A stretch of DNA of 64,000 nucleotides. Origin: Trebonia sp963843745 (GTDB taxonomy: Bacteria; Actinomycetota; Actinomycetes; Streptosporangiales; Streptosporangiaceae). The stretch's first letter is position 1, and every line of letters starts with the position of its first letter. Made by a program: the position numbers and the translations under genes. The stretch is from contig CAWJLP010000007.1 of NCBI GenBank assembly GCA_963843745.1, forward strand, positions 992,001 through 1,056,000, written 5' to 3'. This document shows, one piece after another, positions 51,285 to 59,918 of the stretch. The notes beneath the pieces are model-generated. The model was given only the letters and a program-made list of their open reading frames with translations, was not told the DNA's origin and did not search any database.

Positions 51285-52379
51285 ATGCTTGATACGCCGC
51301 GTCCGCGTCGCGGGCCGTCGCCGCGCCGGCTGTTCGCCATCGCGGTCGCGGCCGCGGCGGCCTGCTTCATCCTCACGCTGTCGTACGGCTACGCCGATCA
51401 CGCTCCGGCGCCGCACGGGGTGCGGGTCGCGGTGGCCGCGCCGCCCGGCGTGGTGCGGGAACTGAGCGCCGGGCTCGCGCATGCCGCGCCAGGCGGCTTC
51501 ACCGTCGTAGCCGCGCCGTCGGCGGCCGCGGTGCGGAGCAGCGTGCTGTCGCAGTCGGCGGCCGGCGGCCTGGTCACTGGCGCGGCCGGCCCGGTGACGA
51601 TCGTGACGGCCGCCGCGGCCGGGCCGGCCCAGCAGCAGGCGGTCACCGCGGCGCTCACGGCGGCGGCGGCCGCGCTGCACCGCCCGGCCCGCTCCCTGGA
51701 CGTGGCGCCGCTCCCGCCCGGGGACCGGGCGGGCCTGTCGGTGTTCGTGTTCGAGCTCGGCCTGCTCATTCCCTCCGTGCTGGCCAGCATCGGCCTGTAC
51801 TTCCTCGGCCGCCGGCTGCGAGTGTGGTGGCGGGTGGGCGCCGCCGCCGCGTTCGCGCTGCTGGCCGCCTGCGGCAGCGTCCTCGTCCTCGACGTGATCT
51901 TCGGCGCGCTGGCCGGCGTCCCGTGGGCCCTGATGGGCGTGGGGTTGGTCGGGGCGCTGACGTTCGTGGCGTTCGTGACCGGCTGCCAGGCGGTCACGGG
52001 CCTGCCGGGCACCGGGCTGGCCGCGCTCGTGCTGGTGTTCACCGGCAACGCCGTGTCCGACGGGACCATCCCGTTCGCGTTCCTGCCTGAGGGGTTCCGG
52101 CAGGTCGCGCCCTGGCTGCCCAACGGCGCCATCGTGTCCGCCGCCCGCGACGTCACCTATCTGCCCGCCAGCGACCTGGCCCACCCGCTGCTGGTGCTGG
52201 GCATCTGGCTAGCCGCCTCCCTGGCCGTGCTCGCCGCCGTCGACCTGCTGCACCTGGCCGAACGCCGCCGGTCCCCGGAGCAGCAGGCCGACATCTACGC
52301 CACACCGGGTACGACACACCTGAAGCGGCGCTTCACCCGCCAGCGGGCGGCGGCGCTCGAGACCGCTAGCCGAACCTAA
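51285..52379 (+). CDS. ABC-2-type/YhgE-like polytopic membrane protein
   Basis: 364 residues, ATG 51285 with AGGGAGGA upstream. One N-terminal helix (LFAIAVAAAAACFILTLSYG), a roughly 120-residue external domain of Ala/Val-rich strands, then about five helices (e.g. LSVFVFELGLLIPSVLASIG; PWALMGVGLVGALTFVAFVT) and FLPEGFRQVAPWLPNGAIVS. That layout matches DUF3533/YhgE-Pip-like ABC-2 permease relatives, often drug-responsive efflux components. No ATPase is adjacent. Controlled most likely by the divergent TetR. Confidence 0.65.
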   Translation: MLDTPRPRRGPSPRRLFAIAVAAAAACFILTLSYGYADHAPAPHGVRVAVAAPPGVVRELSAGLAHAAPGGFTVVAAPSAAAVRSSVLSQSAAGGLVTGAAGPVTIVTAAAAGPAQQQAVTAALTAAAAALHRPARSLDVAPLPPGDRAGLSVFVFELGLLIPSVLASIGLYFLGRRLRVWWRVGAAAAFALLAACGSVLVLDVIFGALAGVPWALMGVGLVGALTFVAFVTGCQAVTGLPGTGLAALVLVFTGNAVSDGTIPFAFLPEGFRQVAPWLPNGAIVSAARDVTYLPASDLAHPLLVLGIWLAASLAVLAAVDLLHLAERRRSPEQQADIYATPGTTHLKRRFTRQRAAALETASRT

Positions 52380-52451
52380 CCTGGCATCGCATGCTCGAAC
52401 AAGTCGAGCTCCTGATTGCGATGCTGGAGCGACAGAACATCGAGCCCACCG

Positions 52452-53384
52452 TCACGAGCGGACCAGGGTTAGGGCGGAGGCACAGTGCCGGAACGCTGTT
52501 CTGGCTGCCTGGCTGTCTTCGATATGCCAGTCCTGGTGGTAGACCCCGCTGTCCTGGGCGATGTCAAACCAGACCAGGCCGAGTACGCCGTAGTGTCGCA
52601 TCCCGGCGAACAGATCGGGAATCTTGGCCGCCTGACCGGCTTGGGGACCGACCGCGGTCTCAGACAGGAGCACGGGCAGGCCGGTAAGCGCGCGTACCTG
52701 GGCGATAGTCTTGCCGAAGATGCCGGAGAAGGTCTGGTACGGACGGTAGTAGTAGCCGTCGACGCCGATCCAGGTCACGTACTTCGCGCCGGGCCACCAT
52801 GAGGCGATTGGCCCGGTACCCGGCTCGTCCGCCTGGATGGTCCAGAGCCAGGTGACATTGGTTGCGCCCTGACTACGGAACAGCGTTACGATGTGCCGCC
52901 ACGCGGCCACGAACGTGCTGGGCGGAAGATGCCCGTATCCCCACGAGTACCAGTAGGCGTTCATCTCGTGCCCGAAGCCGATGACGACCGGATAGCCGAA
53001 GTTATGGACGCTGTCAGCAAACGAGCGTAGGTAGCTGTCATAGCCACCATCCGCGACCTTCTGGACGGAGGCAAGGGTGGGGTCCCACTGCAGGATCGTC
53101 ACCGCACCATGGCTGCGGACCGTGTCCGCGAACGAGGTCTGGAAGGGCTCCCGCCAGCCGCTGTAATACCCGACGAGATTCGGCTGTCGGCCGGCCACCT
53201 GTGTGAAGTCCGCAACCGGCTGGTAGGTATGCGGCGCCCCGGTCTCGTAGACACCTAGGTAAGCGGCCGGGCTCTGCGGCAAGGCCGCGGCGCCAGCGGA
53301 AGGGGTCACGAAGCGGCTGATCACGTAGGCCGCGGTAGCCAGCGCGATCACGATGGCCAACAGCACCAGCGAACGGGATCTCAT
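52452..53384 (-). CDS. GH26-family glycoside hydrolase, membrane-anchored/secreted (paralogue 1)
   Basis: 310 residues, ATG 53384 with GTGAGGACAGC upstream. An N-terminal helix (RSRSLVLLAIVIALATAAYV) serves as signal or anchor. The rest is a GH26 barrel: GWREPFQTSFADTV, VVIGFGHEMNAYWYSWGYGH with acid/base Glu140, ITWLWTIQAD-like core strand, SWWPGAKYVTWIGVDGYYYR and LLSETAVGPQAG with nucleophile Glu242. GH26 contains beta-mannanases, lichenases and xylanases; the substrate here is not known. Stands alone, divergent to the small-protein/GT2 operon, and is closest in sequence to paralogue 5. Confidence 0.85.
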   Translation of the reverse strand: MRSRSLVLLAIVIALATAAYVISRFVTPSAGAAALPQSPAAYLGVYETGAPHTYQPVADFTQVAGRQPNLVGYYSGWREPFQTSFADTVRSHGAVTILQWDPTLASVQKVADGGYDSYLRSFADSVHNFGYPVVIGFGHEMNAYWYSWGYGHLPPSTFVAAWRHIVTLFRSQGATNVTWLWTIQADEPGTGPIASWWPGAKYVTWIGVDGYYYRPYQTFSGIFGKTIAQVRALTGLPVLLSETAVGPQAGQAAKIPDLFAGMRHYGVLGLVWFDIAQDSGVYHQDWHIEDSQAARTAFRHCASALTLVRS

Positions 53385-53944
53385 GCTGTCCTCACCCCCG
53401 GGACGCCGCGGCTTGCCGCGCAGCGCTCCGGGCAGCGCGCCCCACTCGCCGGACCTCGCGGGCCCGTAGGTCACGAGTGGATCTCCGAAATCTTACATGT
53501 GTCCCGATGCGGTGTTAAAAGCAAGGAAATGCTCTTAGCTGAGGCACGCTGTGCGATACGGTATCGCTCGATGCGTCAGGCAGTCGGCGCCGACAACTGG
53601 TCCGGCCGACTGCAGGGGGGACTTTGACCGCTGACGACAGCCCTCAGCGAACGCCGACGCTGCGCCCCAGTTACGCACCCGACGTCCTGATTATCCGCTT
53701 GGAGCATGTCGGTCTCCCGCTCGCGGCTGTCCGCGGTGGCCTGACTATTGTCGGCCTCGATTCCCGAGCGTTGCTTCCCCGAGCAACCTGCAAGAGGGAC
53801 GTCACCGTGGCGGGGGAGCGAGTGTTATGCGCTCCGACAACGCGCCACCCGCGCCCTGGGACGCGGGTCCGCCCGCATGGTTCTTCGCGACAGGCCCTTA
53901 CATTCAGGCGGGAAATCAGCTATCAGACCAGACCGGAGGCTTTC
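53385..53944. other. Long intergenic region between divergent GH26-1 and GT2-1 operons
   Basis: About 560 bp. Contains a 15-bp palindrome (53553-53567) and an AT-richer stretch around 53,490-53,530 suited to promoters. A frame open from 53,624 into the small membrane protein has no family resemblance and is rejected as coding. Confidence 0.5.
53553..53567. promoter_or_regulatory. Palindrome between divergent exopolysaccharide operons
   Basis: GCGATACGGTATCGC: perfect 7-bp arms around one base. Candidate operator for the locus. Confidence 0.45.
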
Positions 53945-54103
53945 ATGTACGGGAAAATCAGCCTGGCAACCGGAGCGATCGGGACGGGGGCGCTGCTGGC
54001 AGGAGGAATGCACATGATGACGTGGTTGATCGTCAGCGGCTTCGCGGTCGTCCTCGGGGGGCTCATGCTGTACCGGCTAGCAACCATAAAGGCTCGGAGG
54101 TAA
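53945..54103 (+). CDS. 52-residue membrane protein heading the GT2-1 operon
   Basis: ATG 53945 with CCGGAGG eight bases upstream, the best ribosome-binding site in the area. The protein is MYGKISLATGAIGTGALLAG, then a second hydrophobic segment (MTWLIVSGFAVVLGGLMLYR) and a basic end. A Thr-Gly/Gly-rich first helix and TM topology recall small LPXTG-like or accessory subunits of membrane synthases. Its last bases (CGGAGGTAA) provide the ribosome-binding site for the glycosyltransferase frame that follows. No family recognised. Confidence 0.6.
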   Translation: MYGKISLATGAIGTGALLAGGMHMMTWLIVSGFAVVLGGLMLYRLATIKARR

Positions 54104-55350
54104 TTCACCGCATTACGATCGCCGTCTCCATCGTCATCTTGGGCCTCACCGCGTACACGGTCGCGCGGCTGGCCGTCAGCGCGGTCCTGATCAGCTACTG
54201 GCTCTTCGGAGCGTCGCTTATCGCGGTCTGCCTCCTAGCGTTCGTCAAGGGGCGGAAGTTCGTCAACTTCCCAGTCGCCCGCGGCCGGACGGTAGCGATC
54301 GTTCCGGCCTACAACGAACCGCAGGAAAAGCTGTACGCCTGCGTGCGAAGTCTGCTGGCGCAGACGGTGAAGATAGACAAGATCATCGTCATGGACGACG
54401 GCTCGGCGGAACCGGTCGTGCCGTTCCACGCGCCTGGCGTGGAGTGGGTCAGGCAGCCGAACACCGGCAAGCGCGGCGCTCAGGTAGCCGCGCTGCGGCG
54501 CTATCCCCGCGATGCATTCCAGTTCGTCATGACCGTCGACAGCGACTCCACCCCGTATCCGGATGCGCTCGAGCACCTGCTGCGGGCGATGAGCAGCCGG
54601 AAGATCCAGGCCGCCACGGGCTGGATCTACATTCGCAACTACCACGAGAGCCTGGTTGCCCGGGCCGCCGACATCGACATCGGCGGCTCGTGCATAATGA
54701 TGCGCGCGTCCAGGTCGATGCTCGGCGCCCTAGAGACCACCTCCGGGGCGCTGGCCCTCTACCGGTCCGAGATCCTCTACGACCATCTCGATGAGTACGC
54801 CGTCGAATGCGGGACCGGCGACGACCGGTGGCTGGCCATGCGGGCGCTGCTGCGCGGCCAGGTCGTCGGCGTCTACGAGGCGGGCGTGGAGACCGACATG
54901 CCGACAACCCTGCGCGGCACGTTCCGGCAGCGGCTGAGGTGGGCCAGGTCGTGGTGGTGGATGCTGCCGTTCGCGTTCGCGCGGCTGAGCTGGAAGCAGC
55001 TGCTGTCGCCAGCGGTTGGGCTGGTCGAGCTGGTCATCACGCCTATGGTGATGGCCTGGGCAGCGATCTCGTGGGTGCTCGGCTTCCAGCTGCGGCTGTC
55101 CCATCCGCAGGCTGCGCTGGCATTCGTCGGCGCCTATGCGGTCGTCAGGCTTGCCCTGTCTGTCCTGTACCTGGTGGGACGTCCGGGGATGTCGGCCCGG
55201 CAGAAAGCCCTGTCGCTGTTCATCGGGACCCCGGCTGCGATGCTGCTTAACCTGGTACTGCTCATGCCGACCCGCTATTACGCCCTAGCCAGGCTGCACG
55301 ACAACCGCTGGCGGACCAGGCAGGTGAAGGCAAAGGCCAGCACGGCATGA
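54022..55350 (+). CDS. Family-2 membrane glycosyltransferase (chitin/hyaluronan-synthase-like), copy 1
   Basis: About 410-440 residues. GT-A domain: GRTVAIVPAYNEPQEKLYAC, IIVMDDGSAEPVV, FVMTVDSDSTPYPDALEHLL (DxD), GTGDDRWLAMRALL (acceptor-site Asp) and FRQRLRWARSWWWMLPF (QxxRW), with two helices before and four after: a processive-synthase layout. The start is uncertain. The conserved sequence begins at about 54,110 (IHRITIAVSIVILGLTAYTV), right after the small protein's stop, but no ATG/GTG lies there; GTG 54022 is the nearest in-frame start. A rare ATT start or an indel is possible. Its stop overlaps GH26-2 (ATGA). Confidence 0.78.
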   Translation: MVDRQRLRGRPRGAHAVPASNHKGSEVIHRITIAVSIVILGLTAYTVARLAVSAVLISYWLFGASLIAVCLLAFVKGRKFVNFPVARGRTVAIVPAYNEPQEKLYACVRSLLAQTVKIDKIIVMDDGSAEPVVPFHAPGVEWVRQPNTGKRGAQVAALRRYPRDAFQFVMTVDSDSTPYPDALEHLLRAMSSRKIQAATGWIYIRNYHESLVARAADIDIGGSCIMMRASRSMLGALETTSGALALYRSEILYDHLDEYAVECGTGDDRWLAMRALLRGQVVGVYEAGVETDMPTTLRGTFRQRLRWARSWWWMLPFAFARLSWKQLLSPAVGLVELVITPMVMAWAAISWVLGFQLRLSHPQAALAFVGAYAVVRLALSVLYLVGRPGMSARQKALSLFIGTPAAMLLNLVLLMPTRYYALARLHDNRWRTRQVKAKASTA

Positions 55351-56300
55351 AACGGACGGCGAAGATCGCCATCGCGGCGGGCGTTGCACTGATCATCCTG
55401 GCCACGGTCGGCCTCCTTGTTCTCGGTTCCCTCGCGCCGAAGCCTGCCAACCCGTCGGCAGGCGGGTTGCTAGGGGTGGCCGAGGTCGGCGAGACCGCCT
55501 CGTATCAGCCCGTGGAGGACTTCGCGGCGGCGGTGGGGCGGCAACCTGACATCGTGCTGTACTACAGCAGCTGGAAGGAGGCGTTCCAGCAGCAGTTGGC
55601 GGCTGAAGCGTACGCGCATGGAGCCACGCCGTTCGTTCAGATCGATCCGGGGCACACTAGCCTGGCCGTGATAGCCGCAGGGCACGACGACGGGTTCCTG
55701 ATCTCGTACGCCCGTCAGGTGAAGGCCTACGGACACTCCGTGATCATCGGCTTCGCGGCGGAGATGAACGGCTACTGGGATCCCTGGGGCTACGGTCACA
55801 CGTCGCCAGCGGTCTTCGTGGCCGCGTGGCGGCACCTCGTCACGGTCTTCCGGCGCCAGGGCGCGAACAACGTGATCTGGCTGTGGACCGTCGACATCAC
55901 CGAGCCCGGCACTGGGCCGGTACAGGACTGGTGGCCGGGCAACTCCTACGTGACCTGGGTCGGGATCGACGGATATTACTATCGGCGCGACTACACCTTC
56001 GGCGATGCGTTCCTGCCGACGATCGCAGAGGTGCGGATCTTCACCCAGCGCCCGATACTGCTGTCGGAGACCGCGATCGGCCAAGTCGCCGGGCAAGCGG
56101 CAAAGATCCCCGACCTTTTCGATGGCGTCCGGGCCAACCACTTGCTCGGCTTCGTGTGGTTCGACCAAACGCAGTCCGGCGGCATCTACCATCAGGACTG
56201 GCGGCTTGAGGACAACCCGGCTGGGCTGGCCGCTTTCCGTCAGGAGCTGAAGACGTACCGCGAACCCGGAAAGAGCCTGAGTCCCCGCGCCGGCTCATAA
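55347..56300 (+). CDS. GH26-family glycoside hydrolase (paralogue 2)
   Basis: 317 residues, ATG 55347 overlapping the GT2-1 stop by four bases. N-terminal helix (IAIAAGVALIILATVGLLVL), then the GH26 barrel: SVIIGFAAEMNGYWDPWGYG with Glu139, SYVTWVGIDGYYYRRDYTFG and ILLSETAIGQVAGQ with Glu241. The residue before the acid/base Glu is Ala; it is His in the other four paralogues (GHEMN to AAEMN). That His contacts the -1 sugar in GH26 enzymes, so activity or specificity may differ. Converges with paralogue 3. Confidence 0.85.
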   Translation: MKRTAKIAIAAGVALIILATVGLLVLGSLAPKPANPSAGGLLGVAEVGETASYQPVEDFAAAVGRQPDIVLYYSSWKEAFQQQLAAEAYAHGATPFVQIDPGHTSLAVIAAGHDDGFLISYARQVKAYGHSVIIGFAAEMNGYWDPWGYGHTSPAVFVAAWRHLVTVFRRQGANNVIWLWTVDITEPGTGPVQDWWPGNSYVTWVGIDGYYYRRDYTFGDAFLPTIAEVRIFTQRPILLSETAIGQVAGQAAKIPDLFDGVRANHLLGFVWFDQTQSGGIYHQDWRLEDNPAGLAAFRQELKTYREPGKSLSPRAGS

Positions 56301-56304
56301 CCGG

Positions 56305-57345
56305 CTAGCGCCCGCGGCGGTACGTCCGGGCGCCTTCGCGGAAGGTTAGCAGGGCCGCTGGGCTGCTGAGCTGCCAGTTCTCGGGATGAGTGACGTCGAA
56401 CCAGATGAACCCGAGCAGCCCGTAGGATCGGACACCGGCGAACAGGTCGTCTATCTTCGCGGACTGGCCCGCGCTCGGCAACGCGGCGGTCTCCGCGATG
56501 AGGATCGGATCGCTGGTTATCTCGCGGACGGCAACGATCGTCGGGCCGAATAGCGAGCTGAACGCCGCGGAAGGGCGATAGTAGTAGCCGTCTATTCCCA
56601 CCCAGGTCACGTACGCGCTGCCGGGCCACCACCGGGCGGGACCGGGGATCTTGCCGTAATGCGGGTCGTCGATGACGTTGACTGTCCACAGCCAGGTGAC
56701 GTTCTCCGCGCCTTGCCGCCGGAAGACCGTGACGAGGTGCCGCCAGGCGGCTACGAATGCGCGGGGGGACGTCCTCCCGTAGCCCCAGGAGTACCAGTCG
56801 CCGTTCATCTCGTGGCCGAAGCTCACGATGAGCGGACGCCGGTAAGCGCGAACGGCCTGGGCGTACGTCCGCAGATAGGTGTCGTACTGCCCCGCGGCAA
56901 TGGAGGCGACGCTGACCCCGTCCGGATCGATCTGCACGAGGGGCACCGCGCCGTCATCGGCCACCGTCGTGGCGAAGCGCGCCTGGAAGGGCTCGAACCA
57001 TCCGCTGTAGTACGGAACGAGGCGTGGCTTGACTCCGGTCGCCGCGGTGAATGCCGTCACTCCCGCGTACGATCCAGGCACCCCCGCGGCATACAGGCCC
57101 AGGTACGACGCGGGCGCCGTGGGCAGGACGGAGTGGCGCTGACCCTGGCCGGCGGGCGCGGTCGTGTTCGGCTGCCGGGCCGCTGGCCCCACGACCGCCA
57201 GGACGACGGCCAGGATGCCGGCCACTCCGGCGGCGCCGATCGCGGCCGCAAGCCAAGCCCGGCGGCGCCGAACTGGTGCGCGGGCGGTGTGCGGCGCGCG
57301 CGGCCCCGTGCTGACCCGCGGATGCGGCCCTGGGCGGCCGGTCAC
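56305..57345 (-). CDS. GH26-family glycoside hydrolase (paralogue 3)
   Basis: 346 residues from GTG 57345, sharing GTGA with the end of paralogue 4. A 30-residue Arg/Pro-rich cytosolic head precedes one helix (AWLAAAIGAAGVAGILAVVL), so it is anchored rather than cleaved. GH26 motifs: LIVSFGHEMNGDWYSWGYGR (acid/base) and DPILIAETAALPSAGQ (nucleophile, IAET rather than LSET). Second of two tandem GH26 genes after GT2-2 and very like paralogue 4, apparently a tandem duplication. Confidence 0.85.
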   Translation of the reverse strand: MTGRPGPHPRVSTGPRAPHTARAPVRRRRAWLAAAIGAAGVAGILAVVLAVVGPAARQPNTTAPAGQGQRHSVLPTAPASYLGLYAAGVPGSYAGVTAFTAATGVKPRLVPYYSGWFEPFQARFATTVADDGAVPLVQIDPDGVSVASIAAGQYDTYLRTYAQAVRAYRRPLIVSFGHEMNGDWYSWGYGRTSPRAFVAAWRHLVTVFRRQGAENVTWLWTVNVIDDPHYGKIPGPARWWPGSAYVTWVGIDGYYYRPSAAFSSLFGPTIVAVREITSDPILIAETAALPSAGQSAKIDDLFAGVRSYGLLGFIWFDVTHPENWQLSSPAALLTFREGARTYRRGR

Positions 57346-58313
57346 CCTGGCTTTCCGAAGGCAGTAGCCCCCTTGCGGAAGGCGGCGATGGCGGCGGGGC
57401 TGCTGATGCCGAAGGACTGGCCGATGCTGTTCGTGGAATTAAACCAGACGAACCCGAGCAGGCCGTACGACCTGATGCCGGCGAACAGGTCGTTTATCTT
57501 CGCTGGCTGCCCAGAAGTCGGCACCGCACCGGTCTCGGAGATAAGGATGGGGTCGGCGGTGAGCGCGCGCACGGCACCAATGGTCGGACCGAACAACGGA
57601 GCGAACTGCCAGGACGGCTTGAGATAGTAGCCGTCGATTCCCACCCAGGTCACGTACGAGCTACCGGGCCACCACTTGGCCGGATTGGCGATGCTGCCGC
57701 CCCGGGTATCGTCGATGACGTTGACCGTCCACAGCCAGGTCACGTTCTGCGCGCCCAGGGCACGGAACAGCCCGACGATGTGCCGCCAGGCGGCCACGAA
57801 TACCGCGGGCGACGTCTTCTTGTAACCCCATGGGTACCAGTCGCCGTTCATCTCGTGCCCGAAGCTCACGATGACCGGGTAGTGATAGGCACGAACTGCT
57901 TCGGCGTAGGCGCTCAGGTAACCGTCGTACCTGCCAGAAGCGATGTCGGCGACGCTGACACGCTCTGGGTCCATCTGCACCAGTGGGACCGCACCGTCAT
58001 TGGCCACCGTCTTCGCGAATCCGGCAGGGAAGGGCTCGAACCATCCGCTGTAGTACATGACCACATCCGGCTTTGCCCCGGTGAGGCTCGCGAATTGTCT
58101 TACCCCGGCGTAAGTGCCTGGGGCGCTGGGCGTATACACGCCGAGGTAGGAATCGGCCGACGGGGGCAGGTGGGTCGGCAGCGGCCCTGTGCCGTCGGAG
58201 GACCGGTTGTAGAGGATGACGCCGACTGCGATGGCGGCCGCCGTTACCACGGCCACGCCGGCCTTGACCCACGACCTCTGCGGCCTGGCCTGCTGTGTAC
58301 CTCGATGCTTCAT
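57342..58313 (-). CDS. GH26-family glycoside hydrolase (paralogue 4)
   Basis: 323 residues, ATG 58313 with ACGGAG upstream, 16 bp after the GT2-2 stop. N-terminal helix (AGVAVVTAAAIAVGVILYN), then VIVSFGHEMNGDWYPWGYKK with Glu154, SYVTWVGIDGYYLKPSWQFA and DPILISETGAVPTSGQ. Secreted or anchored. Coupled to the synthase before it and to paralogue 3 after it. Confidence 0.86.
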   Translation of the reverse strand: MKHRGTQQARPQRSWVKAGVAVVTAAAIAVGVILYNRSSDGTGPLPTHLPPSADSYLGVYTPSAPGTYAGVRQFASLTGAKPDVVMYYSGWFEPFPAGFAKTVANDGAVPLVQMDPERVSVADIASGRYDGYLSAYAEAVRAYHYPVIVSFGHEMNGDWYPWGYKKTSPAVFVAAWRHIVGLFRALGAQNVTWLWTVNVIDDTRGGSIANPAKWWPGSSYVTWVGIDGYYLKPSWQFAPLFGPTIGAVRALTADPILISETGAVPTSGQPAKINDLFAGIRSYGLLGFVWFNSTNSIGQSFGISSPAAIAAFRKGATAFGKPG

Positions 58314-58329
58314 CGGGCGGCTCCGTGCC

Positions 58330-59742
58330 TCATGATGTTTCCCCCTCCTGCTGAGATCGTCTCCGGATGCCTTTGCTGGGAGTTACCAGCGGCGCCACCA
58401 TGTACAGCTGCACGCCGGCCAGGATCCCGGTCGCCCAGTACGGACGCCAGCCGTACTGGTGCACCCGCAGGGCCAGGCCGGACCACAGCAGCACCTGGAC
58501 GACCGCGATCCAGCTGCACAGGATGCGGTTGACGGCTACGGGAACCCGGCCCCGGTCCGGCGAGGCGCCGGTCGGGACCCACTCGGCGACACGCCCGCGA
58601 ATCGCGTACCAAACCGAATACAAGTGGCAGCACGAGTTGATGACACAAACGCGGTAGATCGTGGGCCGCCAGCCGCGGCTCAGCACGGGAAACACGAAGA
58701 TGGACGCCGTGAGCGCGGGCAGGATCGGCAGGTAGTTGTGCGGATAGACGTAACCCGGGTAAAGCCAGATCATCGTCAGCGTCGGGAACGGCCCGGTAAG
58801 CAGCAGCGCGGCCGACGACATGTAATAGAGGAACGCTGCCCAGAAGGCTGCCCGCTGCTGCCAGGTGTATGAGGCTTCCACGAAGTGCTTGTCAACCATC
58901 AGCAGCATCGAGGACCGGCACCAGCGGGCCTGCTGGTTGGCCAGCGACGGGAAGTCCGTGGGCGCCACGCCCATGGCAAGGCAGAGCGGTAGGTAGCGGG
59001 TCTCATAGCCGGCCCACGCCAGCTTCACGCCGGAATGGACGTCCTCGCCGATCGGCACCTGCGCGAAGCCGCCCGCCGCGGTCACGGCTGAGCGGCGGTA
59101 CACAAGGTTCGTGCCGGCGCAGATGGCAGCGCGGTAGCGGTCCCTGGCCGGCTGGATAAACCGGAAGAACATCTCCTGGAGGGTGCCCGCGTACCGCTGG
59201 ATATAGCCGAACGACCGGTTGCTGACGTCGTAGTACTGCGCTGTCTGCACGATGCCGACCCGGGCATCGGCGAAATAGGACATGGTCTCGTACAGGAATT
59301 CCGGGCGCACCGCGAAATCGGCATCGATGACGACGATGAACTCTGCGGTGCTGACGGTGAGGGCATGGGTAAGGTTGCCAGCCTTCTTCATCTCGCCGGG
59401 GTTCGGTCGCACGATGTAGGTGAAGTCGTACCGGGCTGCGAGGGCTCGCACTTGATCCCGGGCGGAATCGTCGAGCACGTAGACGGTCTTGGGGCCGCTC
59501 CAGGCCATCCTGCTCACGTACCGGAAGGTGTTGTCGAGCACGGCCAGCGGCTCGCCGCAGCTGGGCAGGAACACGTCCACGGTCTCGCCCTGCAGCTCGC
59601 CGCCCGCCACGGTGGCCTGATGCTCGGCCAGGGTCAGCCTCGGCCGCCCGATTCGCAGCCAGAAGTTGACCACGACGGGCGGCACCATGACCATGAGCAG
59701 CAGCCACATGATCGGCTCGACAAGCCAGGCGTGCTCGGCCAC
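58330..59742 (-). CDS. Cellulose-synthase-like family-2 glycosyltransferase, copy 2 (N-terminus frameshifted)
   Basis: 470 residues from GTG 59742. Motifs: VDVFLPSCGEPLAVLDNTFR, VYVLDDSARDQVRALA, FIVVIDADFAVRPEFLYETM (DxD), VPIGEDVHSGVKLAWAG (ED) and LANQQARWCRSSMLLM (QxxRW), then five to six helices. This is the BcsA/CslA class of processive beta-glycan synthases but without a PilZ domain. The frame continues upstream with PPDDREKYKYFGKPRRWAFA as in copy 3. A good start (ATG 59905, AGGGGTGACC upstream) lies in another frame, so an indel near 59,870-59,900 probably truncates the predicted protein by about 54 residues. Confidence 0.87.
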   Translation of the reverse strand: MAEHAWLVEPIMWLLLMVMVPPVVVNFWLRIGRPRLTLAEHQATVAGGELQGETVDVFLPSCGEPLAVLDNTFRYVSRMAWSGPKTVYVLDDSARDQVRALAARYDFTYIVRPNPGEMKKAGNLTHALTVSTAEFIVVIDADFAVRPEFLYETMSYFADARVGIVQTAQYYDVSNRSFGYIQRYAGTLQEMFFRFIQPARDRYRAAICAGTNLVYRRSAVTAAGGFAQVPIGEDVHSGVKLAWAGYETRYLPLCLAMGVAPTDFPSLANQQARWCRSSMLLMVDKHFVEASYTWQQRAAFWAAFLYYMSSAALLLTGPFPTLTMIWLYPGYVYPHNYLPILPALTASIFVFPVLSRGWRPTIYRVCVINSCCHLYSVWYAIRGRVAEWVPTGASPDRGRVPVAVNRILCSWIAVVQVLLWSGLALRVHQYGWRPYWATGILAGVQLYMVAPLVTPSKGIRRRSQQEGETS

Positions 59743-59918
59743 GTGGACATAGCCGTAGAGAACCCCGGCGGAGGCGACAACCAGCCACGCGAACGCCCAG
59801 CGGCGTGGTTTGCCGAAGTACTTGTACTTTTCCCGGTCGTCAGGGGGCCGGGGCAGGTAGATTCCCCGCTTGCTGCTGCGCGGCCACGGACTGAGCGATG
59901 GTCATGGTCACCCCTGGA

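Noticed and set aside
53600..53940. Riboswitch (c-di-GMP or c-di-AMP type) in the long leader of the polysaccharide operon
   Set aside because: I could not align any conserved riboswitch core; only the 15-bp palindrome stands out.
53624..54103. 159-codon frame containing the small membrane protein
   Set aside because: The first 107 codons show no family resemblance. The strong ribosome-binding site and hydrophobic protein begin at 53945.
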